In this document: one piece after another, positions 28,381 to 37,456 of the stretch
How the letters are laid out: the number at the start of each line of letters is the position of its first letter
Numbering within the stretch: the stretch's first letter is position 1
Assembly: GCA_910574255.1 (NCBI GenBank)
Contig: CAJTAK010000006.1
Location: forward strand, 1-64,000
Direction: 5' to 3'
Source of the DNA: Clostridia bacterium
GTDB lineage: Bacteria > Bacillota > Clostridia > Lachnospirales > Lachnospiraceae
DNA length: 64,000 nt
Position numbers and translations under genes: made by a program
The notes under the pieces: model-generated
The model's database searches: none
Seen by the model: the letters and a program-made list of their open reading frames with translations, nothing else
Told to the model about the DNA's origin: nothing

Positions 28381-30216
28381 TTGAACAACAGACAATACAG
28401 GGTATCATTTTTTTATCTGATTCTCCTGGCAATGCTTTTGTTTTTTGTTGCAGAATTTGCAAAAAGAGCAGAGATGCAGAATTTGTATACCTACACACAA
28501 TTTCAGGAGGATGTACAATCAGGGAAGGTTGAACGGGCTGTAATCACGCAGAATGAGACAGCACCTACCGGAATTGTGGAACTGGTTAAGGCAGACGGAA
28601 CTGTGGTTAAGGTGAATGTGCCGGATACTGTAGAGGCAGGAAAGCTGTTACAGAAGGCCGGAGTTCCGGTGGCTTATGACAATGTAAGGAATCAAAGCTG
28701 GCTTCAAAGTCTGGGTATTCCCCTTTTGGTGGCCGTGGTGGTTGTATTTGCTATGATGATGCTGATGAACCGTCAGGCGGGCGGCGGCAATAACCGGATG
28801 ATGGACTTTGGCAGAAGCCGGGCCAAGATGACAACTCAGGAGCAGATTCATACCACTTTTAAGGATGTGGCAGGGCTTCAGGAAGAGAAGGAGGATCTGC
28901 GGGAGATTGTAGACTTTTTGAAGATGCCTCAGAAGTATATCAAAGTAGGAGCACGGATTCCCAAGGGTGTGCTGCTGGAAGGACCTCCGGGAACAGGTAA
29001 GACGCTTCTTGCCAAGGCAGTAGCAGGAGAGGCAGGCGTTCCGTTTTTCAGTATTTCCGGATCCGACTTTGTGGAAATGTTTGTAGGTGTGGGTGCTTCC
29101 AGAGTTCGAGACCTATTTGCAGACGCTAAGCGGAACCATCCGTGTATTGTGTTTATTGATGAAATTGATGCGGTGGCCAGACGGAGAGGCAGCGGCATGG
29201 GCGGAGGCCATGATGAGAGAGAGCAGACCCTGAACCAGCTATTGGTAGAGATGGATGGTTTTGGCATCAATGAGGGTATTATTGTTATGGCAGCAACCAA
29301 CAGGGTTGATATTCTGGATCCGGCTATCCTGCGTCCGGGACGATTTGACCGAAAGATTATGGTTGGCCGCCCGGATGTAAAAGGACGGGAGGAGATTTTG
29401 CAGGTACACGCCAAGGATAAGCCATTGGCGGAGGATGTGGATTTGAAGCAAGTAGCTCAGACTACGGCAGGAATGACGGGTGCGGATCTGGAGAATTTGA
29501 TGAATGAGGCGGCGATTTTTGCGGCTAAGGATGAACGGCAGTATATTGTTCAGGAAGATATTCGCAAGTCCTTTGTGAAGGTGGGAATCGGATCCGAGAA
29601 AAAGAGCCGTGTGGTTTCCGAAAAGGAGAAGCGGATTACGGCTTATCATGAGGCAGGTCATGCGATCCTGTTCCATGTACTTCCGGATGTGGGGCCGGTA
29701 TATACGGTTTCTATTATTCCAACAGGTATGGGGGCAGCAGGATATACCATGCCGCTTCCGGAAAAGGATGAGATGTTTAATACCAAAGGCAAGATGCTGC
29801 AGGATATTCAGGTGTCCTTAGGAGGCAGGATTGCTGAGGAACTGATCTTTGATGATATTACCACGGGCGCTTCCCAGGATATTAAGCAGGCGACTGGTGT
29901 GGCACGGGCCATGGTGACTAAATATGGAATGTCAGAATCTCTTGGACTTGTAAACTATGATTCTGAAGAAGAGGTATTTATCGGAAGAGATTTTGGCCAT
30001 ACTAAGGGGTATGGAGAGGCGGTTGCCAGCAAGATTGATATGGAGATTAAGCGTATTGTAGATGAGTGTTATCAGAAGGCACGGGAGATTATCTTGGAGC
30101 ATCGGGAGGTTTTAGATAAGACGGCAGAGCTTCTGCTTGAGAAGGAAAAGATTACACGGGAAGAATTTGAGGCTCTTTTCAAGAAGGAAGGGGACTCTTG
30201 GGCGTTTAATCTATAG
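28381..30216 (+). CDS. ftsH: ATP-dependent zinc metalloprotease FtsH
   Basis: 611 residues. A hexameric membrane-bound AAA+ protease that degrades misfolded membrane and regulatory proteins. Helix 1 (about 9-27), an extracytoplasmic domain, helix 2 (about 114-133), AAA domain with Walker A GPPGTGKT, Walker B IVFIDEID, pore loop MFVGVGASR and [23 protein letters not shown], then the zinc site HEAGH and the distal Asp. It starts at TTG with TAGGAGG ten bases upstream; an ATG at 28336 in frame has no SD. It closes the tilS-hpt-ftsH operon and is followed by a terminator. Confidence 0.97.
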   Translation: MNNRQYRVSFFYLILLAMLLFFVAEFAKRAEMQNLYTYTQFQEDVQSGKVERAVITQNETAPTGIVELVKADGTVVKVNVPDTVEAGKLLQKAGVPVAYDNVRNQSWLQSLGIPLLVAVVVVFAMMMLMNRQAGGGNNRMMDFGRSRAKMTTQEQIHTTFKDVAGLQEEKEDLREIVDFLKMPQKYIKVGARIPKGVLLEGPPGTGKTLLAKAVAGEAGVPFFSISGSDFVEMFVGVGASRVRDLFADAKRNHPCIVFIDEIDAVARRRGSGMGGGHDEREQTLNQLLVEMDGFGINEGIIVMAATNRVDILDPAILRPGRFDRKIMVGRPDVKGREEILQVHAKDKPLAEDVDLKQVAQTTAGMTGADLENLMNEAAIFAAKDERQYIVQEDIRKSFVKVGIGSEKKSRVVSEKEKRITAYHEAGHAILFHVLPDVGPVYTVSIIPTGMGAAGYTMPLPEKDEMFNTKGKMLQDIQVSLGGRIAEELIFDDITTGASQDIKQATGVARAMVTKYGMSESLGLVNYDSEEEVFIGRDFGHTKGYGEAVASKIDMEIKRIVDECYQKAREIILEHREVLDKTAELLLEKEKITREEFEALFKKEGDSWAFNL

Positions 30217-30237
30217 TGAATTACATTTGGAACTTGG

Positions 30238-30266
30238 GAATTCCGTCATAATGACGGAATTCTTTT
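30238..30266 (+). terminator. Terminator after ftsH
   Basis: GAATTCCGTCA (30238-30248) and TGACGGAATTC (30252-30262) form a perfect 11-bp stem with a three-base loop, followed by TTTTG. Confidence 0.85.
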
Positions 30267-30273
30267 GTGAAAA

Positions 30274-30305
30274 CTTCACAAAAAAAATATGCTATTTTTG
30301 TGAAG
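30274..30305. repeat. Inverted repeat before the possible small RNA
   Basis: CTTCACAAAAA (30274-30284) and TTTTTGTGAAG (30295-30305) are exact complements. It could be a second terminator for ftsH or an operator just upstream of the promoter at 30331. Confidence 0.6.
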
Positions 30306-30330
30306 TTTGTGCACACTTATTTTGATGCTG

Positions 30331-30446
30331 TGTTATAATAATACTTGTAAAACCCCCAATACATTATATAGTTTTTGCTACACCCCATAAGTAAAAGAAA
30401 TACCTTCTCCTAAAAAAGACAGCAGGATAAAATGGCTGTCTTTTTT
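30331..30446 (+). ncRNA. Candidate small RNA with own promoter and terminator
   Basis: Extended -10 TGTTATAAT (30331-30339) predicts a start near 30346. About 100 bases later comes a strong terminator, AAAAAAGACAGC (30412-30423) with GCTGTCTTTTTT (30435-30446). The span has no open frame of note. I do not recognise the RNA, and no clear -35 is visible. Confidence 0.4.
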
Positions 30447-30563
30447 ACTTTGTATTTTTAACAGACATAGCTTGGAAAAAACTGTCTTGTAATCTATGAC
30501 GGCATATTATAAAATATATTAGAACAAGATATAATAACTAGTTTTGGAGTGAAAGAAGACAAC

Positions 30564-32708
30564 ATGATTAACAGAGATGCACTTTTTTCGGATGAGACAG
30601 ATCAATACCGCATTCCCATGGAAGTCAATCCAGGGGACAAGGTGACAGTGGTTTTTCGGACAGCAAGGGATGATGCGGATGGTGTATATCTTATTAGCAA
30701 GGGAAACCGCCTTCCTATGAAAAAGTTTCAAACAAATCAAAACTTTGATTATTATCAATTGGAGATGCAGGTAAGAAAGAATCCGATTCATTATTTTTTT
30801 GAGATTCGGTCGGGAGAGGAACGCCTTTTTTACAATAAGCGGGGCGTTACGGAGGATTTGCAAAGGATCTATTCTTTTGGAATTATACCAGGATTTTTCA
30901 CACCAGACTGGGCCAAGGGTGCGGTCATGTATCAGATCTATGTGGATCGGTTTTGCAACGGCGATCCATCCAATGATGTGTTGACGGGAGAGTACAGCTA
31001 TATTGGTGAACAGGTAGAAAAGATAGAGAACTGGGAGCAATGTCCAAAAGAGATGGATGTACGCTCTTTTTATGGGGGAGATCTGCAGGGAATCTTAGAT
31101 AAGCTGGATTATCTGGTGGAACTGGGTGTGGAAGTGATCTATATGAATCCCATATTTGTATCGCCTTCCAATCATAAGTATGACTGCCAGGATTATGATT
31201 ATATTGATCCACACTTTACGGTGATCAAGAAGGATGGAGGCGAACTGCTGCCGGAGGGCGAGCCGGACAATCGGAAGGCGGAGAGGTATATTCAGCGTGT
31301 GGTGAACAGGGAGAATCTGGAGGCCAGCAATGAATTTTTTGTTCATTTTGTGGAGGAAGTACACAAGCGGGGAATTCGGATTCTTTTGGATGGTGTGTTT
31401 AACCATTGCGGATCTTTCAATAAATGGTTGGATCGGGAACGGCTGTATGAGAGAAGCGGAGATTATGAAGAAGGTGCCTATGTATCGGAGTTAAGCCCCT
31501 ATCGGGATTTCTTTCGTTTCCATAATGTACATGAATGGCCCTATAACGAATATTACGACGGCTGGTGGGGGCACAAAACACTTCCAAAGCTTGCTTACGA
31601 GGCATCGCCGGAACTTCGGGAGTATATAATGAACATTGGTAGAAAGTGGGTATCGCCTCCTTATTCCGTAGATGGATGGCGTTTGGATGTGGCGGCAGAT
31701 CTGGGACTCACTTCAGAATATAACCATGATTTCTGGAAAGAGTTTCGCAGCAGCGTGAAAGAGGCGAACCCGGATGCGGTAATATATGCGGAGCATTATG
31801 GAGATGCTTCCGCATGGCTGAATGGAGAAGAATGGGATTCCGTAATGAATTATGACTCCTTTATGGAGCCAATTACCTGGTTCTTAACAGGCATGGAAAA
31901 ACACAGTGAGTATTTTCGGGAGGATTTGCTGAATAACGAGCAGGCATTGCTGGATGCTTTAAAAGGAAATGTATGGGCTTTTTACGGGCCGTCTTTCCTG
32001 ATTGCCATGAATCAGTTATCCAACCATGATCATTCCCGCTTTTTGACCAGAACCAGCCATATGGAGGGCCGCCTGGGAAGCCGAAGCTCCGAGGATGCGT
32101 CTGTAGGAATCTCCAAGGCGGTATTTCGGGAGGCGGTGGCTTTGCAGATGACCTGGGCCGGAGCACCGACGCTCTATTATGGAGATGAAGCGGGGGTGTG
32201 CGGTTTTACGGATCCGGATAATCGAAGAACCTACCCATGGGGACATGAGGATCAGGAGCTGATAGAATTTCACAGAGAGCTGATTCGCATTCATAAGAAG
32301 AATCCGGCCTGTCGGATCGGATCCGGAAAGATTATTCTGGCTCTTCATGGAATTATCGGTTTGATTCGGTTTACCAGAGATAATCAGGTTCTTGCAGTGG
32401 TAAATAACAATGAGGAAGGGCAGAAAGTGTCAATTCCGGTCTGGCTGGGAGAGGTTCCGAATGGCGCTTTGATGGAACGCCTGATTCTGTCTGTGGAGGA
32501 TGGATTTACGCTGGAGAGAGCCTGTTACCTTGTGACTGATGGGATGATTGAGATTTTCCTGCCGCCTCTTTCAGCGGCGATTCTGAGGAACCGGCGGGAT
32601 ACAAAGAAACATGGGAAAGTTGTGGAGAGACGCAAAAAAAAACGGATAACTAGGGGGTGGCTGCATGACGCATGTAACGCTTGGAAGCACAGGAATCGTA
32701 GTAAATAA
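30564..32708 (+). CDS. GH13 alpha-glycosidase (neopullulanase/cyclomaltodextrinase-like)
   Basis: About 714 residues. A cytosolic (no signal peptide) enzyme acting on alpha-1,4-glucans or maltodextrins. An N-terminal beta domain (about 1-120) precedes the GH13 barrel. Conserved regions: I DGVFNHCG (near 275), II GWRLDVAAD with the nucleophile Asp (near 372), III AEHYGD with the acid/base Glu (near 409), IV LSNHDHSR (near 486). A C-terminal beta domain follows, then a very basic tail (KKHGKVVERRKKKRITR). The ATG at 30564 is preferred over GTG 30549. The 3' end overlaps the next gene by 44 bases. Product specificity cannot be read from sequence. Confidence 0.92.
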   Translation: MINRDALFSDETDQYRIPMEVNPGDKVTVVFRTARDDADGVYLISKGNRLPMKKFQTNQNFDYYQLEMQVRKNPIHYFFEIRSGEERLFYNKRGVTEDLQRIYSFGIIPGFFTPDWAKGAVMYQIYVDRFCNGDPSNDVLTGEYSYIGEQVEKIENWEQCPKEMDVRSFYGGDLQGILDKLDYLVELGVEVIYMNPIFVSPSNHKYDCQDYDYIDPHFTVIKKDGGELLPEGEPDNRKAERYIQRVVNRENLEASNEFFVHFVEEVHKRGIRILLDGVFNHCGSFNKWLDRERLYERSGDYEEGAYVSELSPYRDFFRFHNVHEWPYNEYYDGWWGHKTLPKLAYEASPELREYIMNIGRKWVSPPYSVDGWRLDVAADLGLTSEYNHDFWKEFRSSVKEANPDAVIYAEHYGDASAWLNGEEWDSVMNYDSFMEPITWFLTGMEKHSEYFREDLLNNEQALLDALKGNVWAFYGPSFLIAMNQLSNHDHSRFLTRTSHMEGRLGSRSSEDASVGISKAVFREAVALQMTWAGAPTLYYGDEAGVCGFTDPDNRRTYPWGHEDQELIEFHRELIRIHKKNPACRIGSGKIILALHGIIGLIRFTRDNQVLAVVNNNEEGQKVSIPVWLGEVPNGALMERLILSVEDGFTLERACYLVTDGMIEIFLPPLSAAILRNRRDTKKHGKVVERRKKKRITRGWLHDACNAWKHRNRSK

Positions 32709-33690
32709 AAATGGTTTTGGAGCTTTGCCTATCCAAAGAATTTCAAAGGAAGCGGCAGTAGTTCTTCTCAGGAGAGCCTATGAAGGCGGAATGAATTTTT
32801 TTGATACGGCCAGATTCTATACGGATAGCGAGAAAAAACTGGGAGAAGCCTTTGGCGATATGCGGGATGAGATTTATCTTGCCACTAAGACCATGGCACT
32901 GACGGCAGAAGATTTTTGGGATCACCTGGAGACATCCCTGAAAGCACTTAAAACAGATCATGTGGATCTGTATCAGTTCCACAACCCCCCGTTCTGTCCG
33001 AAGCCGGGAGATGGAAGCGGCCTTTATGAAGCGATGCTGGAGGCAAAAGCTCAGGGGAAGATCCGACATATCGGAATTACCAATCACCGTCTGGGGGTGG
33101 CTCATGAGGCGATTGACAGCGGCCTTTATGAGACATTGCAGTTTCCTTTCTGCTATCTGGCTACGGAACACGAACTGGAGCTGGTTGAAAAGTGTAAGAA
33201 AGCTAATATGGGCTTTATTGCCATGAAAGGCTTATCCGGCGGTCTGCTGACCAATTCCGCAGCGGCCTATGCTTTTTTGGCCCAGTTTGAGCATGTGCTT
33301 CCTATCTGGGGAATTCAAAGAGAAGAGGAGTTGGATGAATTCCTTTCTTACATAGATAATCCGCCAACTATGACGGAGGAGATTCGGGCGGTGATTGCCG
33401 GGGATAAGGAAGAGCTTGGGGCTGATTTCTGCCGGGCCTGCGGCTACTGTATGCCTTGTCCGGTGGGGATCGAGATCAATACCTGTGCCAGAATGTCTCA
33501 GTTGATTCGCCGCTCGCCATCAGAACTCCAATTGACCCCCGAGGTACAGGCGAAGATGAAGAAAGTAGAAGAGTGTAAACACTGTAATGCCTGTAAGAAG
33601 AAATGTCCTTTCGGGTTGGATACGCCGGCACTTCTGGAAAAAAATTATGAGGATTACAAAGGGATTCTGGATGGAAAGGTGAAGCTGTAA
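32665..33690 (+). CDS. Aldo/keto reductase with C-terminal 4Fe-4S domain
   Basis: 341 residues. An AKR barrel (about 1-260) with tetrad Asp and Tyr in FFDTARFYTD, Lys in LATKTM and His in LYQFHNPP, joined to a ferredoxin-like domain with two clusters: CRACGYCMPCPVGI (near 252) and CKHCNACKKKCPFGL (near 305). This fusion is common in anaerobes, where the clusters probably pass electrons to or from a ferredoxin. Substrate unknown. The ATG follows AGGGGGTGGCTGC inside the 3' end of the GH13 gene, so the two are translationally coupled. Confidence 0.92.
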   Translation: MTHVTLGSTGIVVNKNGFGALPIQRISKEAAVVLLRRAYEGGMNFFDTARFYTDSEKKLGEAFGDMRDEIYLATKTMALTAEDFWDHLETSLKALKTDHVDLYQFHNPPFCPKPGDGSGLYEAMLEAKAQGKIRHIGITNHRLGVAHEAIDSGLYETLQFPFCYLATEHELELVEKCKKANMGFIAMKGLSGGLLTNSAAAYAFLAQFEHVLPIWGIQREEELDEFLSYIDNPPTMTEEIRAVIAGDKEELGADFCRACGYCMPCPVGIEINTCARMSQLIRRSPSELQLTPEVQAKMKKVEECKHCNACKKKCPFGLDTPALLEKNYEDYKGILDGKVKL

Positions 33691-33764
33691 ATTATTATCG
33701 GAAGTTATCTCTTGCAGAGAAAAGGGTTGTAGTGAGGGAAACCTATAGAAACGCATGGTGAATT

Positions 33765-34550
33765 ATGTTTGCAGAAGAACGTATAAGAAAAATTAAAGAG
33801 ATTCTGTTGGAATATGAGCATGTGGACATTAATACTCTGACTTCTTTGCTGAATGCATCGGTTACAACAGTTAGAAGGGACCTGGACCGTCTGGAGAATG
33901 AGGGCTTTCTTTTGAAAGCTCACGGAGGGGCTGTTTTAAAGCACAGTTCCGAATTTTCCGCTCCCATGCAGACTGTGGAGATCCCGTATGAGGCGGAACA
34001 GCAGCAGATTGCCCGCCTTGCGGCAAAATATGTGGAGGACAATGACGTGCTGTTTCTTGGTTCCGGCCATGTGAGCTATCTGATTGCCAGGGAGCTTAAA
34101 AATAAAAAGAACCTGCAAGTGGTTACGAATAATTTGAAAGCTGCCTATGAACTATCCAGCCAGCCCTTAATTAAAGTGTTTGCCACGGGAGGCGATGTGG
34201 AAACGACCCAGGACAGCGTGATTTTTACCGGCCGCCTGGTTGCGGAGCAGGTTTCGCAATTCTTTTTTCGAAAAGCATTTCTCGCATTCAGCGGGATCAG
34301 CATGGAATTTGGCTATACACATAATATCCGTTCAGAAATTCCCGTTTTTCAGACATTGATGTCCCATACGGCAATTCCCATTGCCGTTGCGGACTACTCC
34401 AGATTTGATACCACGGGATTTCAGCCGGTCTGTGGGTTGGACGAGATTCGCACGGTTATGACGAACGTAACGGTTCCGGAGCGATATAAGGATTACTACT
34501 TAAGCCATGGAATTCGTATTTTTACAAGCTTTGAGGATTTGGCGTTCTAA
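33765..34550 (+). CDS. DeoR-family transcriptional regulator
   Basis: 261 residues. N-terminal DeoR helix-turn-helix (about 18-55, VDINTLTSLLNASVTTVRRDLDRLENEG, then LLKAHGGAVL) and a C-terminal sugar-phosphate-sensing domain (from about 75), including LFLGSGHVSYLIAREL, which replaces the usual DxGTT/S ligand motif. It lies 18 bases before an ABC ATPase gene and about 1.8 kb upstream of phased CAAAA motifs at 36250-36284, which are its likely target. The probable inducer is a phosphorylated sugar from the imported substrate. Gene order (regulator, ABC genes) supports local control. Confidence 0.9.
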   Translation: MFAEERIRKIKEILLEYEHVDINTLTSLLNASVTTVRRDLDRLENEGFLLKAHGGAVLKHSSEFSAPMQTVEIPYEAEQQQIARLAAKYVEDNDVLFLGSGHVSYLIARELKNKKNLQVVTNNLKAAYELSSQPLIKVFATGGDVETTQDSVIFTGRLVAEQVSQFFFRKAFLAFSGISMEFGYTHNIRSEIPVFQTLMSHTAIPIAVADYSRFDTTGFQPVCGLDEIRTVMTNVTVPERYKDYYLSHGIRIFTSFEDLAF

Positions 34551-34568
34551 ACAAAAGGAGCTGGGAGT

Positions 34569-36053
34569 ATGAAAGAGCCGATTTTGAAGCTGGAGCATAT
34601 TTCGAAAAGACTTGGAGGAGTTCCGGTGCTGGACGGAGTCAGTTTGCAGGTAGAAGCCGGAACTTTTTTGGGGATTGTTGGGACAAATGGTGCCGGCAAA
34701 ACGGTGTTGGCCAATATTTTGACCGGTGTTCTCAAAGCTGACAGCGGTACGCTCCAAATAGAGGGAAAAGATTGTTCCATTTTATCTCCGGCTCAGGCAA
34801 GAGAGCTTGGCATTTATGCGGTAAATCAGACAACTACATTGGTAGACAAGCTTACGGTGGCGGAAAACTTATGTTTTGACCAGAAAAGCAAAAGTCCGGG
34901 TGGTCTGGTATCCTGGAAAAGATGGAATGACAGTGCGAAAAAGCTTTTGGAAGAGTTGTCCATTCCCCTTTCTCCCAAAATACTGGCGGGCGGCCTGAAT
35001 CTGGGACAAAAGCGGCTTTTGGAGTTGGCCAAGCTTTATGCCCATCACCCCCGAATTGCAATCCTTGATGACTGTTTTGGGGCCTTGTCGCCTCAGGAGT
35101 TGGAGATGGCGGGACGCATCGTGCAGCAGCTTCACGAAGACGGAATAACGATCTTATACTTCTCCCATCGGGTAGAGCCTATGTTTCGCCGATGTGATGC
35201 GGTTGTATTTATTCAGGACAGCCGTATTACCGGTACGATTCAGAAAAGCGAATATTCTGAGGAGGCTGCCTTTGATGAGATCTTAAGGGAGCAGAAAACG
35301 GTGGTTTATCCCAAGCTTCCGGGCAAACGGGGCCGGGAGGTGCTTCGGGTGCGGAATCTTTCTGCCGAGAAAGCGGGACTTCACGATATTTCTTTTGAGC
35401 TGAAGAAAGGTGAAATCTTAGGTGTGGCCGGGGCTTTGGACAGTGGAAAACATCAGCTGGCCAGGGCATTATTTGGGGTGGAACCTTATTCGAAAGGGGA
35501 GATCATTGTCAATGAGGAAGTTTTGACGGTGACGGCACCCCGGGCGGCGATTTTACGGCATATCGGTTATCTTCCGGAGGATACATGCGTGGAGGGGCTG
35601 ATCCCCAGTTTTTCTATTGAACAGAATATTGGAGTGGCAAGGCTGATGAAGCGGGCGTTTTTCTATCAGAGAGGAAGATATTCTCACAAAAATATCGCAG
35701 ATGACTATGTCCGCAGGCTCCATATTGATTGTGCATCCGTATGTCAGAAAGTGAAAGCTTTGAGTGCGGGGAATCAGCAGAAGGTTAATATTGCCAAATG
35801 GCTTCAGGCTGATTGTTCCATTCTTATTTTGGAAGAACCCTTTAAAGAGATTGATTCGGCAAATCGGGTGGATTTGTATAATTACATTTGCCAACTGGTG
35901 GCTGCCGGAACTTCGATCTTGCTGTTCTCCAGTAATTATGATGAACTGATTGGGCTTTCCGATCGGATTCTGGTATTAAAGCAGGGACGGACAAAAGCCG
36001 TTTTTGACAGTGACCAGTGTAATGTAAAAGATTTGGTGGAATATACATATTGA
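34569..36053 (+). CDS. Atypical two-domain sugar ABC ATPase (degenerate motifs)
   Basis: 494 residues with the RbsA/XylG two-NBD layout, but altered catalytic motifs. NBD1 has Walker A GTNGAGKT and the signature LNLGQKR. Its Walker B ILDDCFGAL has Asp where the catalytic Glu should be and lacks the Pro. NBD2 has GALDSGKH instead of a P-loop, signature LSAGNQQKV, and LILEEPFKEID with Glu for the Walker B Asp. NBD2 degeneration is common in RbsA-like proteins; the NBD1 changes are unusual. A second, canonical RbsA-type ATPase lies in the same cluster (37457). It may be a regulatory or alternative subunit. SD AAAGGAGCTGGGAGT. Confidence 0.85.
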   Translation: MKEPILKLEHISKRLGGVPVLDGVSLQVEAGTFLGIVGTNGAGKTVLANILTGVLKADSGTLQIEGKDCSILSPAQARELGIYAVNQTTTLVDKLTVAENLCFDQKSKSPGGLVSWKRWNDSAKKLLEELSIPLSPKILAGGLNLGQKRLLELAKLYAHHPRIAILDDCFGALSPQELEMAGRIVQQLHEDGITILYFSHRVEPMFRRCDAVVFIQDSRITGTIQKSEYSEEAAFDEILREQKTVVYPKLPGKRGREVLRVRNLSAEKAGLHDISFELKKGEILGVAGALDSGKHQLARALFGVEPYSKGEIIVNEEVLTVTAPRAAILRHIGYLPEDTCVEGLIPSFSIEQNIGVARLMKRAFFYQRGRYSHKNIADDYVRRLHIDCASVCQKVKALSAGNQQKVNIAKWLQADCSILILEEPFKEIDSANRVDLYNYICQLVAAGTSILLFSSNYDELIGLSDRILVLKQGRTKAVFDSDQCNVKDLVEYTY

Positions 36054-36213
36054 GAAATAATATATTGGGAAAAGAATGGCCGGATGTCTGGAGAAGTTTC
36101 CAGGTATCCGGTTGTTTTTTTGACGTTTTCGACATAAAATGGGCTTTTTTGAAGTGTTTTTCGCTGGATTTTTGTCAGAATAGCATAAAAATAATTAAAA
36201 AAGAAAAAAATAC

Positions 36214-36284
36214 TGGACTATTTTGACCAAACGGTGTTACAATATAAACCAAAAGAGAGCAAAATAAACCAAAATAGTTCAAAA
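36214..36284 (+). promoter_or_regulatory. Promoter with phased repeats, probable DeoR-type operator
   Basis: TGGACT (36214-36219), 18 bases, TACAAT (36238-36243). CAAAA begins at 36250, 36260, 36270 and 36280, exactly one helical turn apart. ACTATTTTG (36217-36225) and CAAAATAGT (36270-36278) are perfect inverted arms across the promoter. AAACCAAAAGA (36246-36256) fits the WRAYCAADARD pattern I recall for Bacillus IolR, a DeoR-family repressor. Confidence 0.65.
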
Positions 36285-36311
36285 TGCTCTCGGGAAAGGG
36301 AGGTATGTAAC

Positions 36312-37370
36312 ATGAAAAAACGAATTGCATTAACACTTGCACTTGCACTGACGCTGTCTCTGACAGCATGTTCCGGCGGAGGAACGCAAAACGAGCAGGC
36401 ACCAGCGGAGACTCCTGCAGAAAGCGGCAGCGAAGAAGCGGAAGCACCGGCAGAGACCCCTGCAGAAAAAGAAAAGCTTGTAATTGGCTTTGCAAATATT
36501 GCGGAGGAAGTTGAGCTGCAGATTCAGGTGCGGGAGAGCATGGTAAAGGCAGCGGAGGAAGCGGGTGTTGAGCTGATTCTGGCAAACAATGAGTACGATG
36601 GTGCAAAGGCTGTTGAGATTGCCGACAATATGGTAAGCCAGGGCATCGACGGATTTATTGAGTTCAACATTGATGAGAGCGTTGGACCGGTTATCATGGA
36701 GAAGATGGAAGCCGCAGGCATTCCCGTGATTGCAGTGGATATCCCCATTGAGGGAGCCGTATTCTTTGGAGCAAACAATGAGACTGCAGGAATGGTTGGC
36801 GGACAGAGACTTGGCGAAGTGGCAAAAGAGCGTTGGGGCGAGGCTCCTGACTGTCTGCTGCTGGTAGAGGATTCTACCTCCGGTGAAGCGGTTCTGGCCC
36901 GCACGGAGAAGATGTATGACGGCCTGAAAGAGACATTTCCGGATTTCTCCGAAGACCAGATTTTCAGAGTAGACCCGACTACGGATGCCGCAAAGACTCA
37001 GAGCATGGTTTCTGATTTCCTGTCCGCACATCCGGATTACCATAAGATTGCTATCGGAACACTGAACGATGTAATTGCCACGGCGACACTGGCGGCCATT
37101 GAGACGGCGGGACGTGAAGCGGACTGCATCATGGTAGCAGAGAACGAGTACGGCTATCTGGATTATCTGAAAGCAAATCCGGATGTGACGGGAGACGAAG
37201 TATGGGTAGGCGGTGTTGCATTTTTCTTTAACCGCTATGGCGAGTATACAGTGCCAGCGGTAATCAAGATGATTAATGGCGAGGAAGTAGATGAGAAGAT
37301 TTATGTAGATCATCTTACAATTACCAGAGATAACGCAGAAGAGTGGTTCACAGATTATCTGGCATCCTGA
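36312..37370 (+). CDS. Sugar ABC transporter substrate-binding lipoprotein
   Basis: 352 residues. Signal peptide with lipobox LTAC (Cys20), a linker of Gly, Ala, Glu, Pro repeats (about 21-55), then a type I periplasmic-binding fold (peripla_BP_4, RbsB-like): KLVIGFANIAEEVELQIQVRESMVKAAEEAG, DGFIEFNIDES, VAVDIPIEGAVFFGANNETAGMVGG. It captures a sugar outside the membrane for the permease at 38945. The ATG at 36312 follows GGGAGG by nine bases. Its own promoter and phased operator lie upstream, and a hairpin at 37407 follows, which would favour a higher dose of this component. The ligand is not identifiable. Confidence 0.92.
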   Translation: MKKRIALTLALALTLSLTACSGGGTQNEQAPAETPAESGSEEAEAPAETPAEKEKLVIGFANIAEEVELQIQVRESMVKAAEEAGVELILANNEYDGAKAVEIADNMVSQGIDGFIEFNIDESVGPVIMEKMEAAGIPVIAVDIPIEGAVFFGANNETAGMVGGQRLGEVAKERWGEAPDCLLLVEDSTSGEAVLARTEKMYDGLKETFPDFSEDQIFRVDPTTDAAKTQSMVSDFLSAHPDYHKIAIGTLNDVIATATLAAIETAGREADCIMVAENEYGYLDYLKANPDVTGDEVWVGGVAFFFNRYGEYTVPAVIKMINGEEVDEKIYVDHLTITRDNAEEWFTDYLAS

Positions 37371-37406
37371 CAGATGACAGAGTGACATTCGTATCTTACG
37401 GGGTAT

Positions 37407-37433
37407 GGGGCTGTCGGAAGATAAGACAGCCCC
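37407..37433 (+). promoter_or_regulatory. Hairpin between binding protein and ATPase genes
   Basis: GGGGCTGTC (37407-37415) and GACAGCCCC (37425-37433), nine perfect pairs with a nine-base loop. No U run follows directly (TGCCTTTTG), so it is more likely an RNA stabiliser or partial terminator. Confidence 0.7.
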
Positions 37434-37456
37434 TGCCTTTTGAAAAGGAGAATCGC

